Of a stretch of DNA of 64,000 nt, positions 46,528 through 58,401 are shown piece by piece (position 1 is the stretch's first letter; every line of letters starts with the position of its first letter). The position numbers were made by a program, and so were the translations under genes. Origin of the DNA: Theocolax elegans (lineage: Eukaryota; Arthropoda; Insecta; Hymenoptera; Cerocephalidae); NCBI GenBank assembly GCA_026168455.1, contig CM047431.1, positions 65,414,668 through 65,478,667 of the forward strand. Direction: 5' to 3'. A model generated the notes under the pieces. It saw only the letters and a list, made by a program, of their open reading frames with translations, searched no databases and was not told the DNA's origin.

Positions 46528-47063
46528 TGAATCCGTGTCAAATGGCCCACGCGTCAAATGGCCCGCCAATCAGAAGCGAGAAATATGAATTTGGCCCACC
46601 AATCAGAAATGATTTTATTTTTTTTTAACAGTAAGAGGGGGGAGCCCGTGGAGATTGCGGTCGATAAAGAAGAACATTTATTAATTATTTATTATTTAAA
46701 TAGATGTCGCATTTAACATATTTTATATTTGTTGATTTCAAGATATTGCTTGTCTTTCCATCTTGATAATACCCATTATGTACAATTTAAATAAATATAA
46801 GTTAGATGTAATATTTCGATACATAACGAGTTTTGTGACTATAATAAACATTTCTCATTGCTCTTTATTTTTAAATAAGACATTTATTCACGATTAGGAT
46901 CATTAAGAACTGTCGGAAAGTTGTATACGTATATACATACTTTCATTTTTTAGAATAGAATTAAAAGTGTAATGTTTAGATTTTTCTGTTTTACGATTCT
47001 CTATTTGCATTTCTTATATTAACCTACAGTAAATACCGATAAGACTTTTAACTCTATATATAT
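46528..47063. other. Unique spacer with CCAAT-type motifs
   Basis: Outside the mosaic array. The first about 90 bp contain CAAATGGCCCACGCG, CAAATGGCCCGCCAATCAG and TTTGGCCCACCAATCAG, including two CCAATCAG boxes. The rest is AT-rich with no gene seen. Confidence 0.45.
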
Positions 47064-48202
47064 ATGTTGTAACGGGCCTAATATCAACTCGAAACACAAA
47101 AATACATTTATTTTTTGCCTAACCCGAAATAAATGTATTAGGTGGAAGAATCTGGGGTAGCTAAAGAATTAAACAAATAATTCTTTCTCATCCCAGTTTA
47201 ATCTCCAAGTTTAATAAATTTGATAAATTAGGATAATGAATTAACTATTATAAAGTTTTGGGAAAACATGGAATTAATCAAATAATTCCAGATTATCCAA
47301 TTTTACTTTATATTATGGGTTTTAGGAATGTGAGATAACTTGGGAAGAATTGAAATTAATCCAATAATTCCATATCATCCAAGTTATTTATTTGGTTATG
47401 GAAAGTGGAAGAACTTTGGGAAGACATTGAATCAAACAAATGATTTTATATCATCCAAAGTTAGCTTCCTTTTAGGACACGGTTATGTGATATTTGATCG
47501 GGTAAAATGAGCAAATCGCTAGAGACATTTAAATTATAAAATATATTACAACAGACAAACGCGGTCCGACCTGTTAGGTCGCCCGCGAACTCTAGGCGAA
47601 TGCTGCCTTCGGCAGCGATACATCTCATTATATACGATTAGTGAGGTAGAAGGGATTGACTTCCCACTTTTTCCACTTTTCCACCTGGATCCTTGTAACT
47701 TGGTTACCCTTTCTCCTTCCTTCTCATATATACGTAGGTGATCATATGTTTGTGTTTTTCTTGAGGTCGTCTACCTTAGTCTGTATATTTCTGCTTTGGT
47801 TCTTTAGCTAAATTTATTAAACTGTCTTTTCTTATATTCTATTTTACATTTATCAAATTATTACAATTATAATAATATTATTGATAACAATCCTTTATAC
47901 TCTCTTGCCTTTGCTTAATAGAATTTATTTACTCTGAATTAATTATGTCATTGTCTCCTTTTACTTAATAATTTTAATATCTATAATTTGTTTTATTATT
48001 TAATCCTTTTGTATATATTTTAAATGTAATGTAAAATTTAACTATAAACATTATATATTTTAATAAACCTTATAAATTATTAACTTAACTATTTCTTAAC
48101 ATATTGACTCCATATTTTTGGCAAAAGTAGCAAAAAACATAAAAATTTCAATAAAATTATAAATTGTATCAATTTTGGTTATCTAATTATTTAAATAAAT
48201 TA

Positions 48203-48233
<31 letters not shown>

Positions 48234-48302
48234 GATTGAGTCGGGCCTATAAGGCCTCCGGGCGCATGGGTAGTCCCTTGGCGTCCCTCTGATGCAGTGG
48301 GC

Positions 48303-51300
48303 TCATTCAAAGATATTATTCCAGAAGGAAATTATTCTTGGAATGTCCTCTGCCGTAAAGTCTATACAATGCAGAAGGAATTCCCCAAGATGGGTTTTCC
48401 TTCTCTCCATGAGGGCTGGACACTTGCAGACGATATGCAGTGTTGTCTCATCCTCTAATTTACAGAATCTACATGTTGGACTTTCGCTTAGTCCTATCAT
48501 ATGTCTGTATTTAAGTAACGCGCCGTGACCAGTTATCACAGCTGCCACTAATCTTGCGTTCCTCTTGCTTAACTTGGAGGTTTGGGAAGCCCAGTCTCCT
48601 AGCATTTGGGGTTTAATAGAGCTTTTTGCTACACGACAGCCCGGCGCATTCTTCCAGGCCTCTTCGTGTTTCTTGGCTATCCACTCTCGGGTTATCTTTA
48701 CGAATTCCGAGTTGCAGATGCCAACAATTGGCTCCGGTCCAATGAACCGTTCCCTGCTTGCTTGTTTGGCAAGTCTGTCTGCCACTTCGTTTCCCCTGAT
48801 GCCAATGTGACTTGGCACCCATAGTAAGGTCACAGAGCGGCAGCCAGCCAATTCATTCAGAGCATGGTGGCACTCCGTCACCAGTTGGGATCTGTTGACA
48901 GGTGCTTCCAGGGCTTCTAAAGCACTCCTACTGTCCGAGCAGATATACAGATGCTGGATTTGTAGGAGGCCGCCCAGTGTGTACAGTAGATGATGGCCAG
49001 CAGCTCCGCTTGGTGCACAGTCGTGTACGCTCCGAGCGGTATGGTCTGTCCTTTTCCATCCCTCCTTCTGTAGACACCGGCTCCTGAGCCTCCCGCATTC
49101 TTTGAGCCGTCTGTATACCAGACCTCTCCAGATGCGGGAAGTTGAGCCTTTTGAGATGTCCAGTCTTCTTTTGAAGGAAGACTGATCCTGTATTTCTTGT
49201 CAAAGAGGTGGACAGTAGTCGCCTTGTCCATGGGCATGTCTTGCAGGCCTCCATAGAAATTGGCTCCCAATGTCTTCCCCCTTTCCTCCGCCCCTCCTAC
49301 AACTCTGAGGAGTCCTTTGGCTGCCTCTGCTTCAATCGTGAGGGCTAAGGGCTCTATGCCCAGAAGAGCCCCTAGGGCAGCCGTCGGCGAAGCCTTAGCC
49401 GTTCCCAGGGCGCATCTCAGCACAAGGCCTCTCAGCCTCTCTAATTGAGAGATTGCAGATCTGAGTGCTATTCTCTCCCCCCACATTGTAGCTGCATACA
49501 ACAGTCTGAGTTTGAGAACTGCATTGTACAACCATTTAGTTGTGGCTGGTTTTAGTCCCCAATTTCTACCAATGGCCCTTCTGAGCCGCCAGAGTCCATT
49601 GATAAATTTTCGGCTTTTATCCTCAAGATGCCTCTTCCATGACAGTTTGCTGTCAAAGATGACTCCGAGGTATTTCATCTCTTTTGATATATTAAGAGAC
49701 TGACCATTAAGTTTTAGGGCAAAGTTAGTGGCCCATTTGTATTTCTTGGTGAAGACAACTACCTCAGTTTTATCCGGGTTGACATTAAGCCCTTTATCTT
49801 TGCACCATTTTACAACAAGGTTTATGGCCTGTTGAAGACGCTCCAAGACGGTTTGCAGGAAGGGTCCACGTCCGATGATTAAAATGTCATCAGCATAGCC
49901 CACTACTTGGTGACCATTACTTGATAGCGTATCTAATAAGTTATCTACTACAAGACATCATAGGAGGGGTGATATCACCCCTCCTTGTGGGCAACCTGAA
50001 TTAACATTGCCTCTGATAGTGGTGTCCCCTTTGGTAGTTTCCAGCAGGCGGTTTCCTAGCATGTGGCATGTCCATTCAACAAGCATCTCGGGAATTCCGT
50101 GATCAATCATTGCTGACTTGATGACCCCCCGAGACGTATTGTTGAAGGCCCCCTCTATGTCCATTGCAACCGCCACTGCGAATTCTCCACATTCAAGTTG
50201 TTTATGGATGAGCTGCTTAGCCCTATATAGAGCGGTCTCCGTTGAGTGTCCTGCTCTGTAGGCATGTTGATCCTTGTTCAGAGGCTTGTTTTTCAAGACC
50301 CCGTCCCTTAAGAATCTATCTACCAGCCTTTCCAAACTCTTTAGTATGAATGAGGTCAGACTGATAGGCCGAAAATCCTTCGGTGTGGTGTAACTTTGTC
50401 TTCCCGCTTTCGGGATGAAAACCACCCTCACTCCCTGCCACGCTACAGGCACGTGACCAAGAACGAAGCTGGCTCTGAAGATCTTCATCAGCGGCCCTAG
50501 GATACAATCCTCTGCCCTCTGAAGAAGAACCACAAAAATTTCATCCGTACCAGGGGATTTGTAGGGTCGAAAGGAGCGTATAGCCCATTTCACCCTATCT
50601 TCAGTGATAATAACCTTTGCCAGGTCTTGATGGCAGCGCCACTGCGACGCCTTCCATCTGTTCCTGAAATCGATTATTTTCCTGTTATCAGTTCCTAGCT
50701 CCGAGAAGCCTGGGAAGTGGCTACTGATCAGGTACACTAGGATATCCTCGTCAGAAGTTGAGAACTTATTATCTGGAAGCTTGAGCGAGCCAAGGGCAGC
50801 TTCCGGGTTCTTGGACAGAATCTTGTCCAGTCTTGAAGCCTCGTTTCCGCCCTCAACCTCCTCGCAGAAAGCGGCCCAGCTTTCCTTCTGTGCTCTTCTG
50901 ATTTCGGATCTGTACCGATCTCTTTCCTTTTTATAAGTGTTCCAAGGAATTTTCCCTTGTCTGGCCTTTTTGAGAAGGTTCCGTATGGATCCTCTCAATA
51001 GTTCTAGTTTACCTGACCACCAGCGGATTTGGCCTTTAGGCTTCCTCCTACTTAGTGGACAGTTATTCTCGAAGGCTTGGCGGAGTGCTTCAGTCAGCTT
51101 CCGCGCTGCCTTCTCCAGCATGGGAATGTCTCTTATGGCACCTGGAAGGTCCTCAAGGTTCCTTTCCAGGTCCCGTCCGAAACCCTCCCAGTTGGTATGT
51201 CTGGGGTTTCTGAGGAACCGAAGCTCTTCCAGCGGACCACACTCCCCCACCAATTCCATGGCGATCTGAGCATGATCCGACAGCGTCGGCTCGTCCGTGA

Positions 51301-51910
51301 CCCTCCAGCTTTTAATTCTGTCAGAAAGGGCCGAGGAACATAGTGAAATATCAATGACCTCCGCCCTTACAGCATTTTGGAAAATAGGTTTACTTCCGGT
51401 ATTGAGAATGTCCAGCTCCGTGGTGACAAGATAGTCCACCAGTGCGGATCCCCTCTTATTCACATTTGAGCTACCCCATAGTTCATGATGCGCATTTGCA
51501 TCACATCCTATTAGGATTGGCCAGTTATGTTCCTGACAGTGGCTAATCAACCTGACAACCTCCTTCGGCGGAACATCGGTGTCTTCATAGGGAAAGTAGG
51601 CTGAGGCAATGATAAGCCTACCCATCTCCTTTACGTTAATGGAAACCACCATTAAATCTTTTGTACAGAAATCCCAAAGAGGGACACTATTTAGTCCCTT
51701 GCAGACAATGCCTGCCCTTGGTCTGTCTGCTGTCGGGTCTCTGTAGCATTGTAGGCTACCTAGTCCTTTGATGGACCCCTTCACAATCCAAGGCTCTTGG
51801 ATTAGCGAGAGGCCTGTGTGCACCGTAGCCATGCTTCTCTGCAATATTGCAGAGGCGCCTTTGCTATGGTGCAAGTTAATTTGGGTTATTGACAGAGTTG
51901 GAGGAGCCAA
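48303..51910 (-). pseudogene. I-like LINE ORF2: endonuclease, RT, RNase H
   Basis: Endonuclease motifs QINLHHSKGAS, GCDANAHHELWG and SDHAQIA occupy the first about 220 residues. RT has FRPISLTSFILKSLERLVD, VAMDIEGAFNN, GCPQGGVISPLL and YADD (about 49,890). RNase H has YTDGSKNAGG, HQAELLAI, CSDSRSALEA and NEVADRLAK, so its four acidic residues are present. The C-terminal zinc motif is CRFCKLEDETTLHIVCKC. Breaks: in-frame TGA at 49,955-49,957 where Trp is expected, and a frameshift near 48,945 within RNase H. The frame begins immediately after the ORF1 stop at a TTG (TAATTGGCTCC). Confidence 0.88.
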
Positions 51911-53061
51911 TTATGTGCTCTCCACCTCCATCTCAACCACCTCCCCCGGCGGACCTTTCTGAGTCACTTTAAATGTAACTCGTCCCAGGTCCAGCCAGGG
52001 TCTAAAGTCTAGGGCCTTAAGGGCCCTGACTTGGGACTCAGGCAGCAAGAAGATTCGGAGGTAGGAGTCCTCCCTCTCTTGCCTTCCTGATTCATCCGAG
52101 AGGTTGATAGCTCTCCAGCATGATGTTTTAAGGGAGGGGTTGTACTCCTCCAGGCGCCGCAGCACTACGGCCGACTCCTCTATTGGCTTAGGGAGCCAGA
52201 CCACTGCCTTCAGCATTTTCTGGAGGAGCTCAGTCCCTCCTGCCTTGAAAGCTACCCCCTCGGGCATCAGGGAGGCCGCTTTGGAGAGCAGCCATTCCCT
52301 GGATATTTGGTTCGAGGCCTCGAAGACCAGAGCTCCCCCGACGCAGCTCGATGATTCAAATCTCGGGTATTGCGCCGGTGGGGTGGTCCTCAAGACCTCT
52401 CTAAAGGCGGCCCTGACTTTGCCGAGATCCTCCTGGGTGAGAGGCACCTCAGGATAGTTCTCAGCGGTCAGGACCACCATGAGAGGGTTGGACCTTTGTG
52501 CGGCCGTAAGTCCTCCCTTGTGGGGGGCTTTGGGCTCAGCACTAGCCCCTGGTCCCTTCTGTGAACTCGGCGGGCCACAGTGTCTTTTGTTGCCCGGCGA
52601 TGCTCCGAGGGGCGAGTCTCTAGCCTCTTTCCTCTTCTTCGTAATCGCCGGGGTTTGGTTCGACACTGTACTTGGTGGGCCATCTTTGTTGGCCTCGCCG
52701 GCCTCCGCCTTCAGTTTTTTCAATTTCTTCCGGTAGGCCCCACACTTCCTGGTCGGTAGATGTGGGCCAAACACCGGAAGGCTGTGTGAACTACCAGGTT
52801 CGGGGGCACGTAGACCCTCTGGCTCTGTAGAGGGATTTGAGGTCCCTCCTTGGCTGTCGTATCTCCAGTCTCATGGGCTTGTGGACCCCTTAGCGCCGAA
52901 GCACCAGGGTTCCCAGCCTCTAGAGACAGAGACAGAGGATTGGTTACGGGGGCTTGGGTCGCCTCCCTTTGGGTCGCGTTGGCGTGAACCTCGGCTTCCT
53001 TCGGGGGCGGATCCACCTCCCTTTTGTTATGTTTATTTTGTTTTTTTAAAAATTTCTCCAT
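51911..53061 (-). pseudogene. I-like LINE ORF1 (DUF4780-like), frameshifted
   Basis: The N-terminal frame (first ATG at about 53,061, MEKFLKKQNKHNK) runs to 52,720 and overlaps the C-terminal frame (52,774-51,911), so a frameshift lies around 52,740-52,780. The C-terminal part (LTAENYPEVPLTQEDLGKV, YNPSLKTSCWRAINL, LRIFLLPESQVRAL) resembles the ORF1 domain called DUF4780 in arthropod LINEs. It ends in TAA directly before ORF2. Presumed RNA-binding particle protein. Confidence 0.75.
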
Positions 53062-53073
53062 TTTTGGTCCCAC

Positions 53074-53738
53074 GAGTGTGGAGGAAATATCGTCAACCCC
53101 GGCAGAGCCTCATGCCGTATTATGTCTTTCGACGGGTAAGGCTAATTACTTGGGGAGGGCGCCCGGTATCCCCAAGGCTCCGTTAACGACCCCTAGTTAC
53201 CCCCAGGGGTCAACCAGTCTGCTCGGCATGGGTCGCTTAACACACTCAGATTGGGGGGGTGTATCTACCTATCCAGGTCCACCACGTCCAGATAGGGGGT
53301 TGTTCTTTGGTTCTCTCCGCAATCGTTGAGCTTCCTTGGACCCCTCAAATAAGGGGGACAAGTCAGCCCTGAACCCCCGTCCGTCCTTCATCGGGCTCCC
53401 CCCCCCCTTCATCGGACCCAGAGAAGAGGTAGGCCAAGGTCAGGCTGGGGTAACAGCGGACCTCCGCCCCCCCATCCTCCGCATCCTTCCAGGGCAGGGG
53501 GAGAGTCCCGGCGCCGGCCCAGGAGAGCTCGTAATAGGGAGATCCAGGCAAGTCATCGAGACCCATACCCGATCCGTGACAGCCGGGAGAGTCAGGGCCT
53601 TTAGCCCCAAAATCCCGGAAATTAAGCCTCTCCACCCGCTCGTAACCAGGGATTTAAGTTCCCTAAGGGATTGCTCCTAATAGGGTCCCAGCCTCTCTGA
53701 CCCGAACTTCGTCAAGGTCCCACAACCCCTAGGAGAGG
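53074..53738 (-). other. I-like LINE 5' UTR
   Basis: GC- and C-rich about 665 bp upstream of ORF1, with no gene of its own. It presumably holds the internal promoter. Confidence 0.6.
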
Positions 53739-53765
53739 AAATTAATTTAAATAATTAAAAAAAAA

Positions 53766-53840
53766 CTACCGAAAGTTGAATTTGAACCCCGATCTCTCGG
53801 ACCGAACGCTAACGCTCTACCGCTTGAGCCGTTGTTCAAT
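53766..53840 (-). other. tRNA-like pol III module in the Gypsy-2 LTR, copy 1
   Basis: On the minus strand: an A-box-like GGCTCAAGCGG (53,820-53,830) inside a perfect D-stem GCTC/GAGC, a B-box GGTTCAAATTC (53,778-53,788, one mismatch to consensus), then a T9 run (53,757-53,765). The anticodon and T stems do not pair properly, so it is tRNA-derived and not a tRNA gene. The same module is in the other LTR. Confidence 0.6.
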
Positions 53841-53851
53841 GCGACTGGTTA

Positions 53852-53877
53852 CTGACTATATGTCTACATATAGTCAG
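53852..53877. repeat. Perfect palindrome in LTR, copy 1
   Basis: CTGACTATATG and CATATAGTCAG, an 11-bp stem with a 4-nt loop, 10 bp from the LTR terminus. The identical palindrome is at 62,404-62,429 in the other LTR. Confidence 0.9.
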
Positions 53878-53887
53878 GCCCGTCACA

Positions 53888-53989
53888 TCACCCCCCTTTA
53901 AATTTGTGAAACATAAATGAAACGCAAATTTACAAAACAAAAAAAAACTTTAACGCTTATAGCACCTTTTACCCCCCTTTAAATTTGTG
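53888..53989 (-). promoter_or_regulatory. Gypsy-2 polypurine tract, duplicated
   Basis: CCCCCCTTTAAATTTGTG (plus strand) occurs at 53,891-53,908, next to the 3' LTR, and again at 53,972-53,989. On the coding strand these are AAAGGGGGG purine tracts, the expected primers for plus-strand DNA synthesis. Confidence 0.75.
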
Positions 53990-54148
53990 TTACATTGTTT
54001 CAGTTTTGATAAACTTATACAATAATTTTCCAATTTTAACTTTTTACATTGTTTAAATAAATTTGAACTCGCATCAAAATCAAAACAAATTAAATTCTTT
54101 CAAAATGTATACTTCGTAATTAATATTCAATCAATCATACCATGATAT

Positions 54149-54587
54149 TTAATTTTGTTGGGCCATGAAAATATCAAATTCTTCTACAGACATACGTGGT
54201 TGAGATAAATTTTCCCATAATTTTTCTAAATCCTCCATAACTGCTGGTGCTTCCAAGGTCTCAATTTTATGATTGACCTTTTTTTCCAAGCTTTTTATTT
54301 TCTTCTCCACCTTTTCTATTTCTTCATTTAAAAATTTTCTTTTCTCGGCTCTGGAGGTTTGCGTGTAGTTTGTTTCGGTTTTTGTTTTAATAGTTTGTAT
54401 ATGTCTTCCTTCCACTGGTCTAGGTTTTTCTGACATTGTCCATTTATTTTTTCTATAAAGAATTTTCATACACTCTTCTGTATGTCTATACCATTTTACT
54501 CCTTTGTCTTGCTCCTCTGTATTTGAGGTTTGCGTAGCTGCCTCACAAGAGGCAATCACACCCGTAACTTGAGCAAAATCTGGCATT
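54149..54587 (-). CDS. Gypsy-2 third ORF: coiled-coil protein of unknown function
   Basis: About 145 codons from the first ATG (MPDFAQVTGVIASCEA); the frame is open further upstream to 54,640 from a GTG. It is Lys/Glu-rich with a coiled coil (EEIEKVEKKIKSLEKKVN) and an acidic C-terminus (MSVEEFDIFMAQQN). It lies where env would be but has no signal peptide or membrane segment, so it is not an envelope protein. It is intact although gag and pol are broken. Function unknown. Confidence 0.6.
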
Positions 54588-54845
54588 TTGTCCTTACAGT
54601 ATAGAAATTTTACAACCACTGACTTGAGTTTGACGTTCACCCCGTATTTATACCTTATTGTATGATTGACTGTATGTTTTTGTTTTCAATTTTACTTTAA
54701 ATTCGTAACTCCTATAATTCTATACAAATACATCAACTTGTTTTGATTTTATTTTGCTATTCCTAACTTTATTTTATAATAATTCATAATAAACTCTTGT
54801 ATTCTATTTTTTAATTATTTTTAATTGGAAATTTAGTGCATAACT
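54588..54845. other. Spacer between Gypsy-2 pol and ORF3
   Basis: About 250 bp, AT-rich. A TTCTATACTGTAAG stretch lies just upstream of the ORF3 ATG on the minus strand. No gene. Confidence 0.5.
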
Positions 54846-57800
54846 TTATTGTTCATTATTTGTATCTAATTCATTTTTAATTTCAGTTTCCGTATAATAT
54901 GGTTTTAAATTATTTAAATGAAATTTTCCTCTTTCTGTTTGCATTTTTTCATCAAATAATAAATATGTATCTGTTCCAAATTTATCTATTATCCTATATG
55001 GACCCTCGCATAAATACATAAATTTTGCCATACGCTTTTCATTTGCATTTGATACATTTAGTGCTTTAACTAAAACTAGATCATTAATATTAAATACATA
55101 AAGTTTGTTTTTTACATTTTTGTTATTCGCTCTTTCTGTTACAAATTTGTGCATTTTATTCCTCGCTTTATTAATTTTTACATTATAACTAATATTTATA
55201 TTTAATGGTCTATTTTTTAAACAATTATTCCAAAATCTATCACTTTGTACCGGGAATTGTAACTCTACCGGTGGGTATCCTGTTGTTTCGTGATGTATAT
55301 TATTTAAGACTTTTTGTACAAATTTAATTTCATTCGCCCATCCAGTATGTTTTTTAAGTATGGTTCGATATATTCTGCTTATTTCCCGATGTGATCTTTC
55401 CGTAACATTTGATTGTGGGTGACGAATACTTGAAAATATCATTCTTATGCCTTGTTTCTTTAAATAATCTTCCCAATTATTACTAGTAAATTGCGTCCCA
55501 TGATCCGATATTATCGCTTTTGGTTTATCTATTTCATTTATATATTTATTTATTTTATTTATAACTGAAATAGTATTCGCTTTCTTAACGGGATATAATA
55601 CAACAAATTTACTGAAAACATCTATTGTAGATAAAATATAACAAACTCCATTAGTTGATGGTATTAATGGTCCATAAAAATCAATAGATAATAAATCACC
55701 AGGTTTTTCAATTAAAATTGGTTGTACTATTTCCTTATATGATATAGTTAGACATTTACTTCTCTGGCACAAATCGCAAGTTTTTAATATTTTACTACAT
55801 AGTTTCTGCAATTTAGGAAAATAAAAATATTCCAAGATCATTAAATATATTTTTCTCGGACCAACATGTCCATAGTAAACATGTAAATTTGTAATTAATT
55901 TTTTTATAATACTTTCTGGTATTACTATTTTATTTTCCATGTGTGTTATTTTACATACATAATTATTTATGATTTTAAATCTACTGAAATTCTCATTTCT
56001 GTCTATTTTATTTAAAATCTTTAAGCAAAATTCATCTTCATTTTGTAATTTTACTAATTCTTCAAAATTTTGAATCAATTCTTTATCAATTGAATGTTTC
56101 ATTATTGCAGCTATAATAATTTCAGTATTTTTAATTTCAAACTGTCCATTTTCATTTATGCGACTTAAATAATCTGCAGCTACATTTTTCACACCCGGTA
56201 GATATTCTAACTTAAAATCAATATCTTGGATCGATAAAATCCATCTAGCTAATCTAGAATTACCAAAACGACTTTGCTGCAAAAAACTTAATGCTTCATG
56301 ATCAGTTCTTATAATTAAATCTTTTGTTCCTCTTAAAAATATATCTAATTTATGAATAGACCATACAATTGCAAGTAATTCTTTCTCCATTGTAAAATAA
56401 TTTTTTTCACAAGCCTTTAACGTTCGACTTATAAAGGTAACAATTCTTTCTTCGCCATATTCATCAACTTGAGAAAGAATACCAGCAATTGCTACGTCTC
56501 TTGCATCCGTTGTTAAAATAAACGGTTTATTTATATCAACAATTTTTAATATTATATTTTCATTAAATAAATTTTTTATCTTATTGAAAGCTTCAAAATG
56601 TTCTTTCTCCCAAACAAATTTAACATCTTTTTTTAATAAATTTAATAGAGGTACTGTTTCTTGGGCATAATTCTTTGCAAATTTCGAATAAAAATTGATA
56701 AATCCCAAAAAACCTTGCAATTCGCGAACATTCCGCGGTACTTTAAAATTTTTTATATCTTTAATTTTCTCTGGGTCTGGTTTGATTCCTTTACTAGTTA
56801 CAATATTACCCAAAAATTTAATTTCTTTTTGGACAAAATTCGATTTCTTAAAATTTAATCTCAAATTAGCTTTATTCAATCTATGGAATAATATTTTTAA
56901 ATGTACTAAATGATCCTCAAATGATTTTGAAAATTAATAAGTCATCTACAAGCGTTAATAAAAAATCATCTAAACCCATTATTATTTTATTTAAACCACG
57001 CAAAAGTGCTGCACTACTAATTTTTATTCTAAAAGGAACTACATTATATTCATATACATGATTATCGCAAATAAAAGCGGTATATTTTTTACTCTCTTCC
57101 ATTAAAGGAATTTGCAAAAAACTAGACGTCATATCAAAACTAGACATCCACGAATGATTCTTGCATCGTGTTAATACTTGCTCTATTTCCGGTGGTGATT
57201 CATAATCGTTTTTCAAATTTAAATTTAAATTTCTCGCATCTAAACAAATTCATATAGACCCATCTTTTTTAGGTACAATTACACATGGATTTATAAAATT
57301 GCTATTAGATCTGCGTATAATTCTTTGTTCTAACATTCTATCTACTTCAATTTTTACTTTATCTCGATATTTGATTGGAATTAGATACGGTTTTTTATAA
57401 TATTCATAATTATTTTTTAATATTAATTTATACTTAAAATCTTGTAATAAACCTGGACTATTTTGAAATACGTGACGACATTCGTTCAAAACATTTATTA
57501 ATTTTAATTTTTGTACATTATTTATTTGATTACACGTTGTAATTTTGTCGTTTATTTCGACGTCGGTAATGTCAATCTCTTGTTGAACATTTTCCCATTT
57601 TAACGTATTATTTATTATATTCTCATTGTTTAAAGAATTATAATTTTTATTCAATTTAATACTCTCATTAGTATTACAATTGCTATTTTCATATTCATTA
57701 TCAAATTCAATAGATAATGATTTATATTCATTTTTATTTATTAATTTAAAATTATAATAAATGTTTCCTTTTTTATCCTCACTTTCAAAATTGATCTGTT

Positions 57801-58401
57801 CATGTTCAGTATTTATACACATTTTAAGTTTTCTTTGTGAATCATACCCTATTATGCAAACTTTTACTAATTTAGGTATGATTAAAAATATTAATTTAGT
57901 TTTTATATTATTTATTTCAACGTTTAACATAACTTGTTTGCTGATACGCGTAGATTTTAATCCAGTCGCACCTATTATTATTTTTCCCGAAATCGGTAAA
58001 GTAGGTATTTTTTCTAACATTTCAATATTTTTAATATAAAATTCCTCTGAAATACAAGTTACTTCGCTACCAGTATCAATTAAAGCATCTACTTCAATAT
58101 TTTCTAATTTGATTCTTATTTCAGGACAAGAAATAGAGTAATTTTCCATTATTTCAAAATTATTATCTTTAGGATCAATATCAAATATCAATTCCTTCCT
58201 AGGATCCTCATATATTGTATTTATTTGTATATATTCATTTATTTCAATTATTTTTACTTTTTTATTTTTATTTAATTTATTTTCCATTATCTCATCGACT
58301 TTTACAATTCCATTAATTTTTAATTTTCCCACAGTTGTATTTTCATTTACTTTATTTGGGATTTCCGAGTTAGAAAATACAACTATATCTAGTTTTCCTG
58401 C
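54846..58401 (-). pseudogene. pol: Gypsy-2 pol: protease, RT, RNase H, integrase
   Basis: Retropepsin with ALIDTGSEVTCI (about 58,055-58,085). RT begins IIRRSNSNFINPCVIVPKK; an in-frame TGA at 57,247-57,249 follows KKDGSI. The catalytic box reads LVDD (about 56,943-56,954), where Tyr is usual. A frameshift at about 56,925 comes next. The remaining 677-codon frame holds RNase H (LTTDARDVAIAGIL), the integrase H/H-C/C finger (HVYYGHVG ... CDLCQ) and the DDE core (SIDFYGP, ISDHGTQF, NVTERSHRE). The frame opens at about 58,401, in the -1 frame relative to gag. Confidence 0.9.

Larger units (their letters stand above)
48208..53738 (-). mobile_element. I-like LINE inserted in the Gypsy-2 LTR
   Basis: About 5.5 kb, full length by structure: GC-rich 5' UTR (53,074-53,738), ORF1, ORF2 with endonuclease, RT, RNase H and a C-terminal CCHC, and a 3' (TAA)n tail (48,208-48,232). 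Target duplication AAATTAATTTA at 48,197-48,207 and 53,739-53,749. A (TAA)n tail plus RNase H is typical of the I/LOA group. ORF1 has a frameshift and ORF2 one nonsense codon and one frameshift. Confidence 0.9.
47068..53887 (-). repeat. Gypsy-2 3' LTR (split by a LINE)
   Basis: On the plus strand it begins TGTAACGGGCC and ends GGCCCGTCACA. The LTR sequence is 47,068-48,207 plus 53,750-53,887. The LINE lies between, with an 11-bp duplication of LTR sequence. Confidence 0.9.

Noticed and set aside
53766..53840. Functional tRNA gene
   Set aside because: D-arm and B-box are present, but anticodon and T stems do not pair and the acceptor stem is absent.
54149..54640. Envelope gene of an errantivirus-like element
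   Set aside because: No signal peptide, membrane segment or cleavage site; length and composition are wrong.
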